Assembly: GCF_003970795.1 (NCBI RefSeq)
Contig: NZ_RWKW01000042.1
Coordinates: forward strand, 1-60,530
Origin: Aquibium carbonis
GTDB lineage: Bacteria; Pseudomonadota; Alphaproteobacteria; Rhizobiales; Rhizobiaceae
Length of the DNA: 60,530 bases
Direction: 5' to 3'
Under the pieces are notes generated by a model. The model had not been told where the DNA came from, made no database searches, and saw only the letters and a list, made by a program, of their open reading frames with translations. Every line of letters begins with the position of its first letter. Position 1 is the first letter of the stretch. A program made the position numbers and the translations under genes. This document shows positions 1-9,596 of this stretch, piece after piece.

Positions 1-79
1 ACATCGACCCGCGCCATCCTTCTCGTGGATCACCTCGCCAAACGAGAAACAGAATGAATCGGTTTGGGCGCGACACGCT

Positions 80-988
80 CTAGGCGAACGGAACCGCGGT
101 GGTGCCCGGCGGCAGCTTGGCCTCGTCGTCCGGCTCGACATGGATGATGACCCGCACCGACGGGAGTTCATCCTGGAGCGCCGTCTCGATCCGGTCGCAG
201 ATCACATGGCTCTCGCCGACGGTCATGGTGCTGTCGACCACGAGATGGAACTCGATGAAGGTCGCCCGACCCGCGATGCGGGTCTTCAGATCGTGGACCT
301 CGAGCGCGCCTTTCGAATTGACCGAGATGATATCGCGGATCTTGCGCGTCTCGACCGGATCGGCGGCGACGTCCATCAGGCCCTGCACCGACTGGCCGAT
401 CACCTTCCAGCCCTGCCAGAGGATGTTCAGCGCGACGATGATGGCGAGCAGCGGGTCGAGGATGGCCCAGCCGGTGAGGATGGCGCCGACGAGCCCCACG
501 ATCACGCCAACCGAGGTGACGACGTCGGTCATGATGTGGCGGCCGTCGGCTTCCAGCGCCGGCGACCGCTCTTTCCGGCCCGTGCGGATCAGCACCGTCG
601 CCCAGACGGCATTGGCCACGGCGGCCGCGCCGTTGATGGCCAAGCCAAGCGCCGGTTCTTCCATCATGCGCGGCGCCTGCAGGGCCGACCAGGCCTCACG
701 CATGATGAGGAGGCTGGCAAGAACGATCAGTACGCCTTCGAGCACCGCGGAGAAATACTCCGCCTTGTGGTGCCCATGCGGGTGGTCTGCATCCGCAGGC
801 TTGTGGCTGACGCGGATCGCCCAATAGGCGGCACCGGCCGCGATCACGTTGACGATCGATTCCAGCGCATCGGAATAGAGCGCGACAGACCCCGTCACCC
901 GCCACGCCGCGAATTTGAGCGCCATCACGCCGAAGGCAACGAAGATCGAGGCGAAGGCGAGCCGCCGTATGCGCTGCTTGACCGGCAT
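80..988 (-). CDS. Cation diffusion facilitator (CDF) family metal transporter
   Basis: A 302-residue inner-membrane protein expected to export divalent metal ions (Zn, Mn, Fe or Co) by proton antiport. Hydrophobic segments run from about residue 10 to 190 and match the six-helix CDF fold. The first metal-site motif, YSDALES, is near residue 38; the histidine-rich DHPHGHHKAEYF follows near 68; the second metal-site motif, DGRHIMTDV, is near 147. The last 90 residues form the cytoplasmic dimerisation domain and carry further His residues (HDLKTR, EFHLVV). Length is normal for the family. It lies 43 bp downstream of trpE(G) on the same strand and may share its transcript. The metal cannot be told from sequence alone. 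Confidence 0.9.
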   Translation of the reverse strand: MPVKQRIRRLAFASIFVAFGVMALKFAAWRVTGSVALYSDALESIVNVIAAGAAYWAIRVSHKPADADHPHGHHKAEYFSAVLEGVLIVLASLLIMREAWSALQAPRMMEEPALGLAINGAAAVANAVWATVLIRTGRKERSPALEADGRHIMTDVVTSVGVIVGLVGAILTGWAILDPLLAIIVALNILWQGWKVIGQSVQGLMDVAADPVETRKIRDIISVNSKGALEVHDLKTRIAGRATFIEFHLVVDSTMTVGESHVICDRIETALQDELPSVRVIIHVEPDDEAKLPPGTTAVPFA

Positions 989-1031
989 CGTCAGTTTCTC
1001 CAGGCACCGGCGCCCGACAGGCCGCCCATCG

Positions 1032-3221
1032 TCACGCCGCCTTGACCTTGGCCTTGCGCGGCAGGTGCGCCACGACGTTCTCGATCATCCGCATGCCGGC
1101 GTTCTGGCCCAGCGACATGATGGATTCGGGATGGAACTGCACCGCAGCGATCGGTTCGCGCTTGTGCTCGAAGGCCATGATGACGCCGTCCTCGGTTTCC
1201 GCCGTGACCATGAACTCGTCGGGAAGCCGAACCGGATCGGCGAAGATGGAGTGGTAGCGGCCGACGGTCACCTCCTTCGGCAGACCGGAGAAGACGACGC
1301 CCGGCTTCGTCACCCGGATGCGCGACGGCTTGCCGTGCATGGGGATGTGGAGCTGGCGCAGTTCGCCGCCATAGGCCTCGGCCAGAGCCTGCAGCCCGAG
1401 ACAGACGCCGAAGATTGGAAGGTCCCGCCCGCGCGCCTTGCGGATCGTGGCCGCGCAGTCGAAGTCCTTGGGCGAGCCGGGTCCGGGCGACAGTACCACG
1501 AGGTCTGGCCGAACCGAGTCGAACACCTCGTCGGCGACCGGCGTGCGCACGGTGGTGACGCTGGCGCCGGTCTGGCGGAAATAATTCGCGAGCGTGTGAA
1601 CGAAACTGTCCTCGTGGTCGACGAGCAGGATACGCACACCCTCGCCCACCCGCGCGGTCTGGCGTTCCTGGCGTGCGGCGTTGCTGGAGCCGGCTTCGCG
1701 GATGGCCGACAACATGGCCGAAGCCTTGAGTTCCGTCTCGGCCTCTTCCTCGTCGGGCACGGAATCGTACAGGAGCGTTGCGCCGGCCCGCACCTCGGCG
1801 ATACCGTCCTGGATGCGGATGGTGCGCAGCGTCAGGCCCGTGTTCATGTCGCCGTTGAAGTGGACCATGCCGATCGCCCCGCCGTACCAGCAGCGCGGGC
1901 TTTTCTCGTTCTGCTCGATGAAGCGCATCGCCCAGAGCTTCGGCGCCCCGGTCACGGTGACCGCCCAGGCATGCGAGAGAAAAGCGTCGAACGCGTCCAT
2001 GCCTTCGCGCAGCCGTCCCTCGATATGGTCGACCGTGTGGATCAGGCGGGAATACATCTCGATCTGGCGGCGCCCGATGACGCGCACCGATCCGGGCTCG
2101 CAGACACGGCTCTTGTCGTTGCGGTCGACATCCGAGCACATGGTGAGCTCGGACTCGTCCTTCTTCGAGTTCAGGAGCTTCAGGATCTGCTCCGAATCCG
2201 AGATCGCGTCGTCCCCGCGCTTGATCGTGCCCGAGATCGGGCAGGTCTCCACGCGCCGGCCCGAAACGCGCACGAACATTTCGGGCGAGGCGCCGATGAG
2301 ATACTCGCCCTGGCCGAGATTGATGAAGAAGGAATAGGGCGACGGGTTGATCGCCTTCAGTCGGCGCGAGATTTCCGACGGCTGGGTTTCGCAGCGTTCG
2401 TAGAACATCTGCCCCGGCACGACCTCGAAGAGGTCGCCGCGGCGGAAGCTTTCCATGGCCTTGCGCACGAGCTTGGCATATTCGCCGGGCTCATGATCGC
2501 CGCGAGGCGGAACACGCTCGCTCGGCCGGAACGGCTCCTCGACCGAATCGCGCGGCAGTCCTTCCGTGGTCCAGCCGTCACCAGCGTAGTCGTAGCGGTC
2601 ATGCCATGCTCGCGCGGCATGGTGATCGACCACCAGAACCTCGTCGGGCAGGAACAGCACCATGTCGCGCTGGCTCTCCTTGCGCTCCAGGGTGTGCTTG
2701 ACCGGATCGAACTGGAAGGCGAGATCGTAGCCGAACGCGCCGTAGAGACCGAGGCTCGGGTCATTGTCGGTGCGAAACAGGCCGACGATGGCCCGAAGCA
2801 CGGTGAACACCGAGGGCACCCGCGAGCGTTCCTCCTCGGCGAAGACACGCCCCGGCACGGCGATGTCCATCGCCAGCAACCGGGCGCCACGCTCGCTGAC
2901 GGTGATCTCGGGCAGGCCGGCAACGACGTCGGCGATCGCGGGCAGCATGGCCTCGCCCCTGCCGTTCAGCGCCTCGATGCGCATGGTGCGCTCACGCGAG
3001 GAAATCACCAGCGGCGGGTCGATGATGGCCGTGTCCCAGCGCGTATAGCGGCCGGGATACTCGTAATTGGACGAGAAGACCGCGCCGCGCCGCGTATTGA
3101 GACCATCGACATAGGTCTCGATCGCGCCGCCGTAATCCGTTTCATGGCGCCGGCGGGTGATCGCGACGCCTCCGGCGGTCAGGAAACGCTCCGCCCCGTT
3201 TTCAAGCACTTCCACCGTCAT
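1032..3221 (-). CDS. trpE: Anthranilate synthase, fused components I and II, TrpE(G)
   Basis: A 729-residue fusion that makes anthranilate from chorismate and glutamine, the first committed step of tryptophan synthesis. The N-terminal two thirds is the chorismate-binding TrpE domain ([40 protein letters not shown]). The C-terminal third is a class I glutamine amidotransferase with the nucleophile in FGVCLGLQA and the partner His-Glu in QFHPES. Fusion in this order is typical of Rhizobium, Brucella and relatives. I start at the ATG at 3221, which follows GGAG at good spacing and gives the family N-terminus [11 protein letters not shown]. An in-frame ATG at 3233 and the reading-frame extension to 3299 have no ribosome site, and the extension runs through the attenuator. 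Expression is controlled by the upstream trpL attenuator. Confidence 0.96.
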   Translation of the reverse strand: MTVEVLENGAERFLTAGGVAITRRRHETDYGGAIETYVDGLNTRRGAVFSSNYEYPGRYTRWDTAIIDPPLVISSRERTMRIEALNGRGEAMLPAIADVVAGLPEITVSERGARLLAMDIAVPGRVFAEEERSRVPSVFTVLRAIVGLFRTDNDPSLGLYGAFGYDLAFQFDPVKHTLERKESQRDMVLFLPDEVLVVDHHAARAWHDRYDYAGDGWTTEGLPRDSVEEPFRPSERVPPRGDHEPGEYAKLVRKAMESFRRGDLFEVVPGQMFYERCETQPSEISRRLKAINPSPYSFFINLGQGEYLIGASPEMFVRVSGRRVETCPISGTIKRGDDAISDSEQILKLLNSKKDESELTMCSDVDRNDKSRVCEPGSVRVIGRRQIEMYSRLIHTVDHIEGRLREGMDAFDAFLSHAWAVTVTGAPKLWAMRFIEQNEKSPRCWYGGAIGMVHFNGDMNTGLTLRTIRIQDGIAEVRAGATLLYDSVPDEEEAETELKASAMLSAIREAGSSNAARQERQTARVGEGVRILLVDHEDSFVHTLANYFRQTGASVTTVRTPVADEVFDSVRPDLVVLSPGPGSPKDFDCAATIRKARGRDLPIFGVCLGLQALAEAYGGELRQLHIPMHGKPSRIRVTKPGVVFSGLPKEVTVGRYHSIFADPVRLPDEFMVTAETEDGVIMAFEHKREPIAAVQFHPESIMSLGQNAGMRMIENVVAHLPRKAKVKAA

Positions 3222-3260
3222 TTCCGTCTCCATCGTGGTTGGCGGAAGCGCCGGGAGCCC

Positions 3261-3345
3261 AAAAAATCGAAGGCCGCCCGGAGTATCCGAAGCGGCCATA
3301 TCGTTTTACGTGAACGCGCGTCGATGGCCGCTAGTTTGCGGGCCA
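3261..3345 (-). promoter_or_regulatory. trp operon transcription attenuator (antiterminator/terminator switch)
   Basis: Between the trpL stop and trpE(G), RNA segments can pair in alternative ways. Arms 3292-3297 (GGCCGC in the transcript) and 3272-3277 (GCGGCC), with inner pairs CGGA/TCCG, form a terminator hairpin followed by a run of six U at 3266-3261. Alternatively 3331-3324 (GCGGCCAT) pairs perfectly over 8 bases with 3299-3292 (ATGGCCGC), which destroys the terminator. A third pairing between the Trp-codon segment near 3345 and 3330-3324 can free the terminator. This is the classic ribosome-mediated attenuation layout: stalling at the three Trp codons favours antitermination. Confidence 0.9.
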
Positions 3346-3378
3346 CCACCAGTTCGCGATCGTCGAAGCGTTGTTCAT
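3331..3378 (-). CDS. trpL: trp leader peptide TrpL
   Basis: A 15-codon open frame reading MNNASTIANWWWPAN, with three consecutive Trp codons. It lies 110 bp upstream of the trpE(G) start and directly before the attenuator hairpins. The rhizobial trpL peptides have the same size and a WWW run near the end. The frame sits at the 3' end of a longer spurious reading frame, so automatic callers will miss it. The promoter places the predicted transcription start on or beside its AUG, so the message may be leaderless, as described for Sinorhizobium trpL. In that organism the released attenuator RNA and the peptide also act in trans; whether this happens here is inference. Confidence 0.92.
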   Translation of the reverse strand: MNNASTIANWWWPAN

Positions 3379-3385
3379 GGCTGCA

Positions 3386-3414
3386 TGCTTAGCGGCGGAT
3401 CGTCGACCGCGCAA
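3386..3414 (-). promoter_or_regulatory. Predicted promoter of trpL-trpE(G)
   Basis: Read on the minus strand there is TTGCGC at 3414-3409, a 17-bp spacer, and TAAGCA at 3391-3386, which ends 7 bp before the trpL ATG. The spacing would put the transcription start at the A of the ATG. The hexamers match the sigma-70 consensus only partly, so the call rests on position as much as sequence. Confidence 0.5.
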
Positions 3415-3470
3415 CTGGGATTCTCGCGACCCCGACGAAGCGCGTCCGCGTCCGCGATCCGGTCGCTTCG

Positions 3471-4193
3471 TCACGAGCCGGAAGGCCCCTGTCGCCAGGC
3501 GCGCAACCCCGTCACCACCAGCCATGCCAGACAGGCCCAGGATACGCCGAACGCCCATCCGGCGGCGACGTCCGACGGCCAGTGGACGCCGAGATAGACG
3601 CGGCTCACGCCGATGCCCAGCGTGAGAAGCAGGGCAACCACGAGCACGTAGGCACGCACGGCCATGCTGTCGACGAAACGGATGATGACGGTCGCGAGAG
3701 TGAGGTAGACCACCGCGCTCATCGACGCATGACCGCTCGGAAAACTCGGCGTCTGGACGCTGACCAATTGCTCGACGAGATCGGGCCGCGGACGGTCGTA
3801 GAGCAGCTTGAGGCCATGCGACAGGGACGTGCCGAGCACGATCGACAAGATGGTGTAGAGCGCTGGACCGTAGCGTTCCGACACGACGAGAAAACCGGCG
3901 ACGGCGAGAACGATGAGGGTCAGCAGCGGATAGCCGCCGAGCGCTGTCAACTCGATCATGAATTCCTCGAGCCATGGGGGACCGATGGGATCCGCCATGT
4001 CCCCGGGGGTTCGAAACGCCAACAGGAGCCAGCGGTCGAACTGGCCGAGTTCCGCCTCCGACACCTCCTCCGCGATCTGGAGAAAGGCGAAGACACCGAA
4101 GCCGAAAAGCGCTGCGACGGCCACCGGCAGTGTGGCCAGCCGCATGTCGCGCATACCTCGAACGAGCTCCCGAAGGGCAGCCACATTGCTCAC
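3471..4193 (-). CDS. PAP2 family phosphatase (membrane lipid phosphatase type)
   Basis: About 240 residues. It has the three-part acid phosphatase signature of the PAP2 superfamily: KLLYDRPRP, then PSGH, then SRVYLGVHWPSD, spaced as usual and set among hydrophobic helices. Members remove phosphate from phosphatidic acid, lysophospholipids or undecaprenyl pyrophosphate in or on the cytoplasmic membrane. I start at the GTG at 4193, whose GTGA overlaps the TGA of the DUF2254 gene, indicating translational coupling; the reading frame extends further upstream but over the neighbouring gene. Substrate is unknown. Pairing with a DUF2254 membrane protein suggests an envelope role, which is inference. 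Confidence 0.85.
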   Translation of the reverse strand: MSNVAALRELVRGMRDMRLATLPVAVAALFGFGVFAFLQIAEEVSEAELGQFDRWLLLAFRTPGDMADPIGPPWLEEFMIELTALGGYPLLTLIVLAVAGFLVVSERYGPALYTILSIVLGTSLSHGLKLLYDRPRPDLVEQLVSVQTPSFPSGHASMSAVVYLTLATVIIRFVDSMAVRAYVLVVALLLTLGIGVSRVYLGVHWPSDVAAGWAFGVSWACLAWLVVTGLRAWRQGPSGS

Positions 4194-5443
4194 GCCAGAA
4201 CCTCCGCCGCTGCTTTCCTGACCCGCTCCCTGTCCGGGTCGAACGTCATTGCATGCTCGGCCCGACCGAGCGCCATCCGGCTGTGGCGACCCGCGGCCGT
4301 CCTGCACCGCCCGCCTTGCTGCCTCGCCAGCGCGCCGAACGCCTTCTGCAGACGGATCTGCACCTCGACGATGCCGGCGCCGTCTCGCGCGATCGGCGTG
4401 AACACGTCATCGAGCAGTTCCTCCGTGGTCAGGGCGGGTACGAAGAGCCGGGGATAGGCAGGCGTGCCGCTCACCTGGGCCTTGTCCCACACGGTGAGAA
4501 GCCGGATCGCCCTCGAGATCACGTCGATGGCCGTTCCGGGGTCGTTGATCGCCGGCGACAGCGCCCGGGAAGCGATCTCGGCGAGCACGGAGAAACCGAA
4601 GCGCGGATCCTGGTCGAAGCTGCGTTCCTTGCCCAGCATGAAAACCTCGCAAATGGCGGCGACGTCGTCGTCGTCAGGAGCGAACGTCAGATAGGCGACC
4701 GGTCTCGTTGGATCGACCAGCGTGCCCGGGAGGGCGGCCACACTGACGGTTGCCTGCCTTGCATCCGCCCATTCCGCCAGCGCGGCCACGTCGATGTGTC
4801 GGACGTAGCCCACCGCCGGTATGAAGACGGGATGGTCATGACCCACCTGCCGGTCCGCTTCGGCGGGAAGCGACCCTCCGCCGAGATTGGGACGCTCGAT
4901 CCAGGCAACGAGCGCCTTCTCGGTCGCCTCTTCCACCTCGCGGGTCGTCTCGTTGACCCGGCCGAGGCGCACCACATAGTCGATCCACCGGACCAGCGTG
5001 ACAACGATGATCATGACGACGATGAGCGTGAAGACGAACAGCACGAGACGGCCGTTCTCGCCCTGCAGGTTCATCGCCAGCGTGATGATGCCGACGAGAC
5101 TGAAAAGGAAGGAGCCGAGAAACGCCGCCAGCACGTTCTGCGACGTCGTGTCTTCGATCATCAGCTTCGTCGCCCGCGGGGTGACGCTGGTGGTGGCCGC
5201 GGAATAGGCCGAAACCATCGTCGTCAGCGAGAATGTCGTGACCGCGAGCATGCTCGACGCGAGGATGTCGAGGATCTGCCCGACGGAATCCGCCCCGATC
5301 TTCTGGGACACGCCCGAAGGGATGTAAGGGCCGGTCAGGATGGCCACGATCGGGGCGAGGACGGCCAGGAGGGAAATCAACGCCGCCCTGAACCAGAGTT
5401 GTCGCCCCAGCAGGGACACGAGCCAGGACCAGCGCGACGTCAT
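4190..5443 (-). CDS. DUF2254 family membrane protein
   Basis: A 417-residue protein with four hydrophobic segments in the first 150 residues (an N-terminal helix near 15-40, then ones near 65, 105 and 135) followed by a soluble region of about 270 residues. The motif FSLTTMVSAYSAATTSVTPR near residue 75 and SRALSPAINDPGTA near 300 match the DUF2254 family as I recall it. Function is not known for the family. It overlaps the PAP2 phosphatase start by 4 bp, so the two are probably one operon. Its start follows a GC-rich palindrome that may terminate fhs transcription. Confidence 0.82.
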   Translation of the reverse strand: MTSRWSWLVSLLGRQLWFRAALISLLAVLAPIVAILTGPYIPSGVSQKIGADSVGQILDILASSMLAVTTFSLTTMVSAYSAATTSVTPRATKLMIEDTTSQNVLAAFLGSFLFSLVGIITLAMNLQGENGRLVLFVFTLIVVMIIVVTLVRWIDYVVRLGRVNETTREVEEATEKALVAWIERPNLGGGSLPAEADRQVGHDHPVFIPAVGYVRHIDVAALAEWADARQATVSVAALPGTLVDPTRPVAYLTFAPDDDDVAAICEVFMLGKERSFDQDPRFGFSVLAEIASRALSPAINDPGTAIDVISRAIRLLTVWDKAQVSGTPAYPRLFVPALTTEELLDDVFTPIARDGAGIVEVQIRLQKAFGALARQQGGRCRTAAGRHSRMALGRAEHAMTFDPDRERVRKAAAEVLA

Positions 5444-5487
5444 GTATTCATCCCCGAATTTCCGGTTGGAGCGTGCCCGAAACTAGC

Positions 5488-5517
5488 GCGTCCGGCCCGA
5501 AATCAAAGGCCGGACGC
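5488..5517 (-). terminator. Stem-loop downstream of fhs, likely terminator
   Basis: A perfect 10-bp inverted repeat (GCGTCCGGCC and its complement) with a 10-base loop lies 33 bp past the fhs stop codon. On the minus strand it is followed only by a weak T-rich stretch (GCTAGTTTC), so termination strength is uncertain. Confidence 0.55.
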
Positions 5518-5549
5518 ATCTCCGAGGGGATTATTGTAACGAAACCAGG

Positions 5550-7229
5550 TCAGAAAAGGCCTTCGATGTAGCCCTGATCGTTGAGGAAAATCTTTTCCGA
5601 CGAAGGGCTCCTCGGCAGACCCGGCATGGTCATGATCTCACCGCAGATCGCCACGACGAAGCCGGCGCCGGCCGAAAGACGGACCTCGCGAACCGGCACC
5701 GTGTGCCCCGTGGGCGCGCCGCGAAGATTGGGATCGGTCGAGAAGGAATATTGCGTCTTGGCCATGCAGACCGGCAGGTGGCCATAGCCCGCCTCTTCCC
5801 ACTGCCTCAGCTGGTCGCGCACGCTCTTGTCGGCAATGGCCTCGGAGCCGCGGTAGATGCGCTTGACCACGGTGTCGATCTTCTCGAACAGGGACATCTC
5901 GTCGGGATAGAGCGGCGAAAACTGCGCAGCACCCGACTCGGCGAGGGCCACGACCTTGCGGGCCAGATCCTCGATACCCGCCGATCCATGCGCCCAGTGC
6001 TTGCACAGGATGGCCTCAGAGCCCTGGCCGGCGACGTATTCCTTCATCGCCGCGATCTCGGCATCGGTATCGGTGGTGAAATGGTTCATCGCCACGACCA
6101 CCGGCACGCCGAACTGCTTCACGTTCTCGATGTGGCGGCCGAGATTGGCGCAGCCCTTCTTGACCGCCTCGACGTTCTCGGCGCCCAGATCCTCCTTCTT
6201 GACGCCGCCATTCATCTTCATCGCCCGCACCGTGGCGACAATGACCGCCGCCGCCGGCTTCAGGCCGGCCTTGCGGCACTTGATGTCGAAGAATTTTTCC
6301 GCGCCGAGATCAGCGCCGAAGCCTGCTTCGGTCACGACATAGTCGGCGAGCTTGAGCGCCGTCGTGGTGGCGATCACCGAATTGCATCCATGCGCGATGT
6401 TGGCGAAAGGGCCGCCATGCACGAAGGCCGGATTGTTCTCCAGCGTCTGCACGAGGTTGGGCTGCATGGCGTCCTTGAGCAGGACGGCCATCGCCCCGTC
6501 GGCCTTGAGGTCGCGGGCATAGACCGGGGTCTTGTCGCGACGGTAGGCGACGATGATGTCGCCCAGCCGCTTTTGCAGGTCCTTCAGGTCCGTCGACAGG
6601 CAAAGAATGGCCATGACCTCGGACGCCACGGTGATGTCGAAACCCGCCTCGCGCGGATAGCCGTTGGCGACGCCGCCGAGCGAACAGATGATCTCGCGCA
6701 AGGCGCGGTCGTTCATGTCCATGACGCGCCGCCAGACAACGCGGCGGGTGTCGATGCCGAGGTCGTTGCCCCAGTAGATGTGATTGTCGATCAGCGCCGA
6801 CAGGAGGTTGTGGGCGGTGGTGATCGCATGGAAATCGCCGGTGAAATGGAGGTTCATGTCCTCCATCGGCACCACCTGCGCATAGCCGCCGCCGGCAGCC
6901 CCGCCCTTGACGCCGAAATTGGGTCCAAGGGACGCTTCGCGAATGCAGGTGATGGCGCGCTTGCCGATTCGGTTGAGCCCGTCGCCGAGACCGACGGTGG
7001 TCGTCGTCTTTCCCTCACCGGCCGGGGTGGGGTTGATCGCCGTCACGAGAATGAGCTTGCCGTCCGCACCGCCCTTCTTCGAGGCGATGAACTCGGCGGA
7101 AATCTTGGCCTTGTCATGCCCGTAGGGCAGCAGGTGCTCGGACGGTATGCCGAGCTTTGCGCCGATCTCCATGATCGGCTTCTTCTTCGCTGCGCGCGCG
7201 ATCTCGATATCGGACTTCACGTCGGCCAT
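5550..7229 (-). CDS. fhs: Formate--tetrahydrofolate ligase
   Basis: A 559-residue cytoplasmic enzyme, the normal size for the family, that makes 10-formyl-THF from formate, THF and ATP. The N-terminus shows [13 protein letters not shown] and then the nucleotide-binding [41 protein letters not shown] and [13 protein letters not shown] are also family signatures. The ATG at 7229 follows GGGGGAG at good spacing. An in-frame extension to 7331 lacks a start signal and the family sequence. The gene stands alone, with a response regulator 166 bp upstream on the same strand. It supplies one-carbon units from free formate. Confidence 0.97.
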   Translation of the reverse strand: MADVKSDIEIARAAKKKPIMEIGAKLGIPSEHLLPYGHDKAKISAEFIASKKGGADGKLILVTAINPTPAGEGKTTTTVGLGDGLNRIGKRAITCIREASLGPNFGVKGGAAGGGYAQVVPMEDMNLHFTGDFHAITTAHNLLSALIDNHIYWGNDLGIDTRRVVWRRVMDMNDRALREIICSLGGVANGYPREAGFDITVASEVMAILCLSTDLKDLQKRLGDIIVAYRRDKTPVYARDLKADGAMAVLLKDAMQPNLVQTLENNPAFVHGGPFANIAHGCNSVIATTTALKLADYVVTEAGFGADLGAEKFFDIKCRKAGLKPAAAVIVATVRAMKMNGGVKKEDLGAENVEAVKKGCANLGRHIENVKQFGVPVVVAMNHFTTDTDAEIAAMKEYVAGQGSEAILCKHWAHGSAGIEDLARKVVALAESGAAQFSPLYPDEMSLFEKIDTVVKRIYRGSEAIADKSVRDQLRQWEEAGYGHLPVCMAKTQYSFSTDPNLRGAPTGHTVPVREVRLSAGAGFVVAICGEIMTMPGLPRSPSSEKIFLNDQGYIEGLF

Positions 7230-7395
7230 TGCGTCTCCCCCGCATTCGTTGTCCGAGCGGAGACCTCCCTCCGCCCGGCCGCGATAAGAGCGCGGGCAGC
7301 CCAGCGCCGCCGTCCCAAAACAGCCGCCCAATGCGCCGATTGCGACAGGCCGGCCGGTCGACGGCGACGAATCGGCCGTCGCGGGCTGCGTGTCG

Positions 7396-8040
7396 TCAGC
7401 CGACGCGTCCCCACATCTCCGCTGCCTTGATGGTGGCCTCGACGCGGTTGCGCACCTGGAGCTTCTGGAGGATGTTGGTCATGTAGTGCTTGACGGTCTT
7501 CTCCTGGAGATTGAGCGAGCGTCCGACCTCCTTGTTGCTCAGGCCCTTGGCCACGAGGCGCAGGATCTGCTCTTCCCGCGCCGTCAGTTCGGTATTGGCC
7601 GGCCCGCCATTGGTGCGGGTCCGCATGCCGACGAGAAGCCGGGCCGCGAGGCCGGGCGCGACATAGGACTGGCCCGCCGCGATTCCCCGGGCGACCCGCA
7701 CCAGTTCGGGTCCGCCGATCCCCTTCTGGATGTAGCCGGCCGCCCCCAGATCGAGCGCACGGACGATGTCGTCGTCGGCCTCCGAGACGGTGAGCATCGC
7801 GATGCGCGTGCGCGGAACGACCTCGGCGATGCGCTTGGCCGCCTCCAGCCCGCTGCCGGGCATGGAGATGTCGAGGATGATCAGGTCGGGCTTGTGAAGC
7901 ATGGCCAGCTGCACGGCGTTGGCGGCATCGCTGCCCTCCGCCACCACGTCGAAGCCTCCGTCGTCCTCGAGCGTTCGCACGACGCCGCTCCGGTAGAGCG
8001 GATGATCGTCGACGACGATGACGGTGATCTTCCTAGTCAT
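7396..8040 (-). CDS. LuxR/NarL-type two-component response regulator
   Basis: A 214-residue protein with an N-terminal receiver domain (VVDDHP at 9-14, phosphoacceptor Asp near 57 in ILDISMPG, Lys in GYIQKG) and a C-terminal GerE-type helix-turn-helix ([39 protein letters not shown]). The start ATG at 8040 overlaps the kinase gene by 8 bp, so the two are translated together. The kinase next door is its evident partner. Target genes are not evident; the choline uptake genes and fhs flank the pair, but adjacency is weak evidence. Confidence 0.93.
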   Translation of the reverse strand: MTRKITVIVVDDHPLYRSGVVRTLEDDGGFDVVAEGSDAANAVQLAMLHKPDLIILDISMPGSGLEAAKRIAEVVPRTRIAMLTVSEADDDIVRALDLGAAGYIQKGIGGPELVRVARGIAAGQSYVAPGLAARLLVGMRTRTNGGPANTELTAREEQILRLVAKGLSNKEVGRSLNLQEKTVKHYMTNILQKLQVRNRVEATIKAAEMWGRVG

Positions 8041-9442
8041 CAAGTTCTCCCGTTCCGAACGGCAAAGCCATCCACATTTCCACCGGTGCGTCCTGCCTTG
8101 CGGAAAAGCCGAAGGTTCCCCCCAGCACTTCCACGCGCTCGCGCAGCCCAATCAGGCCGAGCGGCCGCTTGTCCTCGTCGAGGCAAGGGCAGACCGCCGG
8201 ACCATTCCTCAGCAGGATGAAAAGCTCGCCGTCGCGTGTTCCGCACTCGATCGACTGGTCGCGCCCTTCAGCATGCCTGTAGGCATTGTTCAGCCCTTCC
8301 TGAACGAACCTGTATGCGCAATATTTCATAGAAGGTGCAACGAACCCGTCGATTTCGCCGATTTCGATCGAGACGCGCGTGTCCGTGCGCCTTTCGTGGG
8401 CCTGGGCGGCCTTGCGGATGACCGCGCCGAGGTCGAGCCCGCCGATTTCGGGCAGCGACATGCCAGAGCAGATGGCGCGGATCTCCCGCATGGCCTCGTC
8501 GAGCGTCTGCTTGATGGTCGTGCATTCAGCTTCCCAAGCGGGCGGCACGTCCTTGAGGCTGCTGATGCGCAACGCTGCGAAGCCGATGAGCTGCGCGGGA
8601 CCGTCGTGGAGATCGGCGCTCAGCTGTCGCACGTGGCGCTCGTTCAGGGCGAGGCCCCGGGACGCCGCTCGCTGGACGCGAAGCCGCAACTCCCTGTTGA
8701 CCTCCGAGACGCGCTCGGCCTCGTCGGTGCGGGCCCGAAGATCGTGGCGCTGCCGTTCGATGGTCCGGCTGGCCTGATGCACGATGCCGAACAGGGTCGT
8801 TCCGATCAGGAGCGTCGCGCCGATGGTGATGGCGATCACCAGAAGCGTCGCCTGTCGAAGCGTCTCGCGAAGGCCGCTGGCGTTCTCGTAGAACTCGGCA
8901 ACACCCAGGACACGCCCCGTCCATGGATCGCGGATCGGCGTGTAGACCTCAAGAAGCGGGACGCCGAGCCGCCGCTCATAGGCGCTTTCTTCGTGATCCA
9001 GTTCCTCGATTTCGGCCACCAGCTCCCCGCGCAGCGAGCGCTCCAGCGCATCGAACAGCGGGAACTTCCGGCCGATCAGGCTCGGGTCATGCGAATAGGC
9101 GACCACGCCATCCGGCCGCCACAGCTTGATCGAATGGATCCGCCCGCCGAGCGCACCCCTCGACAGCAGATCGCGCAGCGCCTCGCTCGGATTGATCGGC
9201 AGGGTCTTGGTCTCTTCCATCTCGCGGGCGATCGGCAGCAGCAGACCGTCCATCACGATCGCGGTCGCCGCCGCCGCGTTCGAGATCGCACTTTGTGTGA
9301 TGACCCTGTTCACCACAGTGCCGGCGATGAGGCCGGAGAGCGCCATCGCGACAGTCACCGCGATCGCAAAACGCGTCGAGAGATTCATCGTGAACGCGCC
9401 ACGATCAAACAGGCTGGAAAGCCTCGGAACCGGCCTGCTCAT
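8033..9442 (-). CDS. NarX/DegS-type sensor histidine kinase
   Basis: A 469-residue membrane kinase. A first transmembrane helix lies near residues 25-46, a periplasmic sensing region of about 150 residues follows, and a second helix lies near 200-222. After a coiled linker comes the HisKA_3 dimerisation domain with the phosphorylated His near residue 279 in SADLHDGPAQL, then a HATPase domain near 360-460 (RFVQEGLNNAYRHA, GLIGLRERVEVLGG). This is the kinase type that partners NarL-like regulators, which is what follows. The ligand is unknown. Confidence 0.92.
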   Translation of the reverse strand: MSRPVPRLSSLFDRGAFTMNLSTRFAIAVTVAMALSGLIAGTVVNRVITQSAISNAAAATAIVMDGLLLPIAREMEETKTLPINPSEALRDLLSRGALGGRIHSIKLWRPDGVVAYSHDPSLIGRKFPLFDALERSLRGELVAEIEELDHEESAYERRLGVPLLEVYTPIRDPWTGRVLGVAEFYENASGLRETLRQATLLVIAITIGATLLIGTTLFGIVHQASRTIERQRHDLRARTDEAERVSEVNRELRLRVQRAASRGLALNERHVRQLSADLHDGPAQLIGFAALRISSLKDVPPAWEAECTTIKQTLDEAMREIRAICSGMSLPEIGGLDLGAVIRKAAQAHERRTDTRVSIEIGEIDGFVAPSMKYCAYRFVQEGLNNAYRHAEGRDQSIECGTRDGELFILLRNGPAVCPCLDEDKRPLGLIGLRERVEVLGGTFGFSARQDAPVEMWMALPFGTGELDD

Positions 9443-9596
9443 GATCTCGTCACGGCCACCGCTGCTAGGCCGGCGCGATTGGCCGGCGCGGGCCGCTCCG
9501 CACGCGTATCAGGCCTCGAGCCGCACTCGCGAAGAGACGGAGGATGCAAGGCTCGTCTCTTGCGCCGCGACGGTCGGATCAGCACGAGAGATCCCA

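Noticed and set aside
1..79. Gene in the first 79 bases
   Set aside because: No open frame with recognisable sequence is visible; only the region downstream of the CDF gene.
915..3392. An 825-codon open frame on the plus strand
   Set aside because: It lies antisense to trpE(G), is rich in Arg, His, Asp and Gly, and has no family motif; it is a product of high GC third positions.
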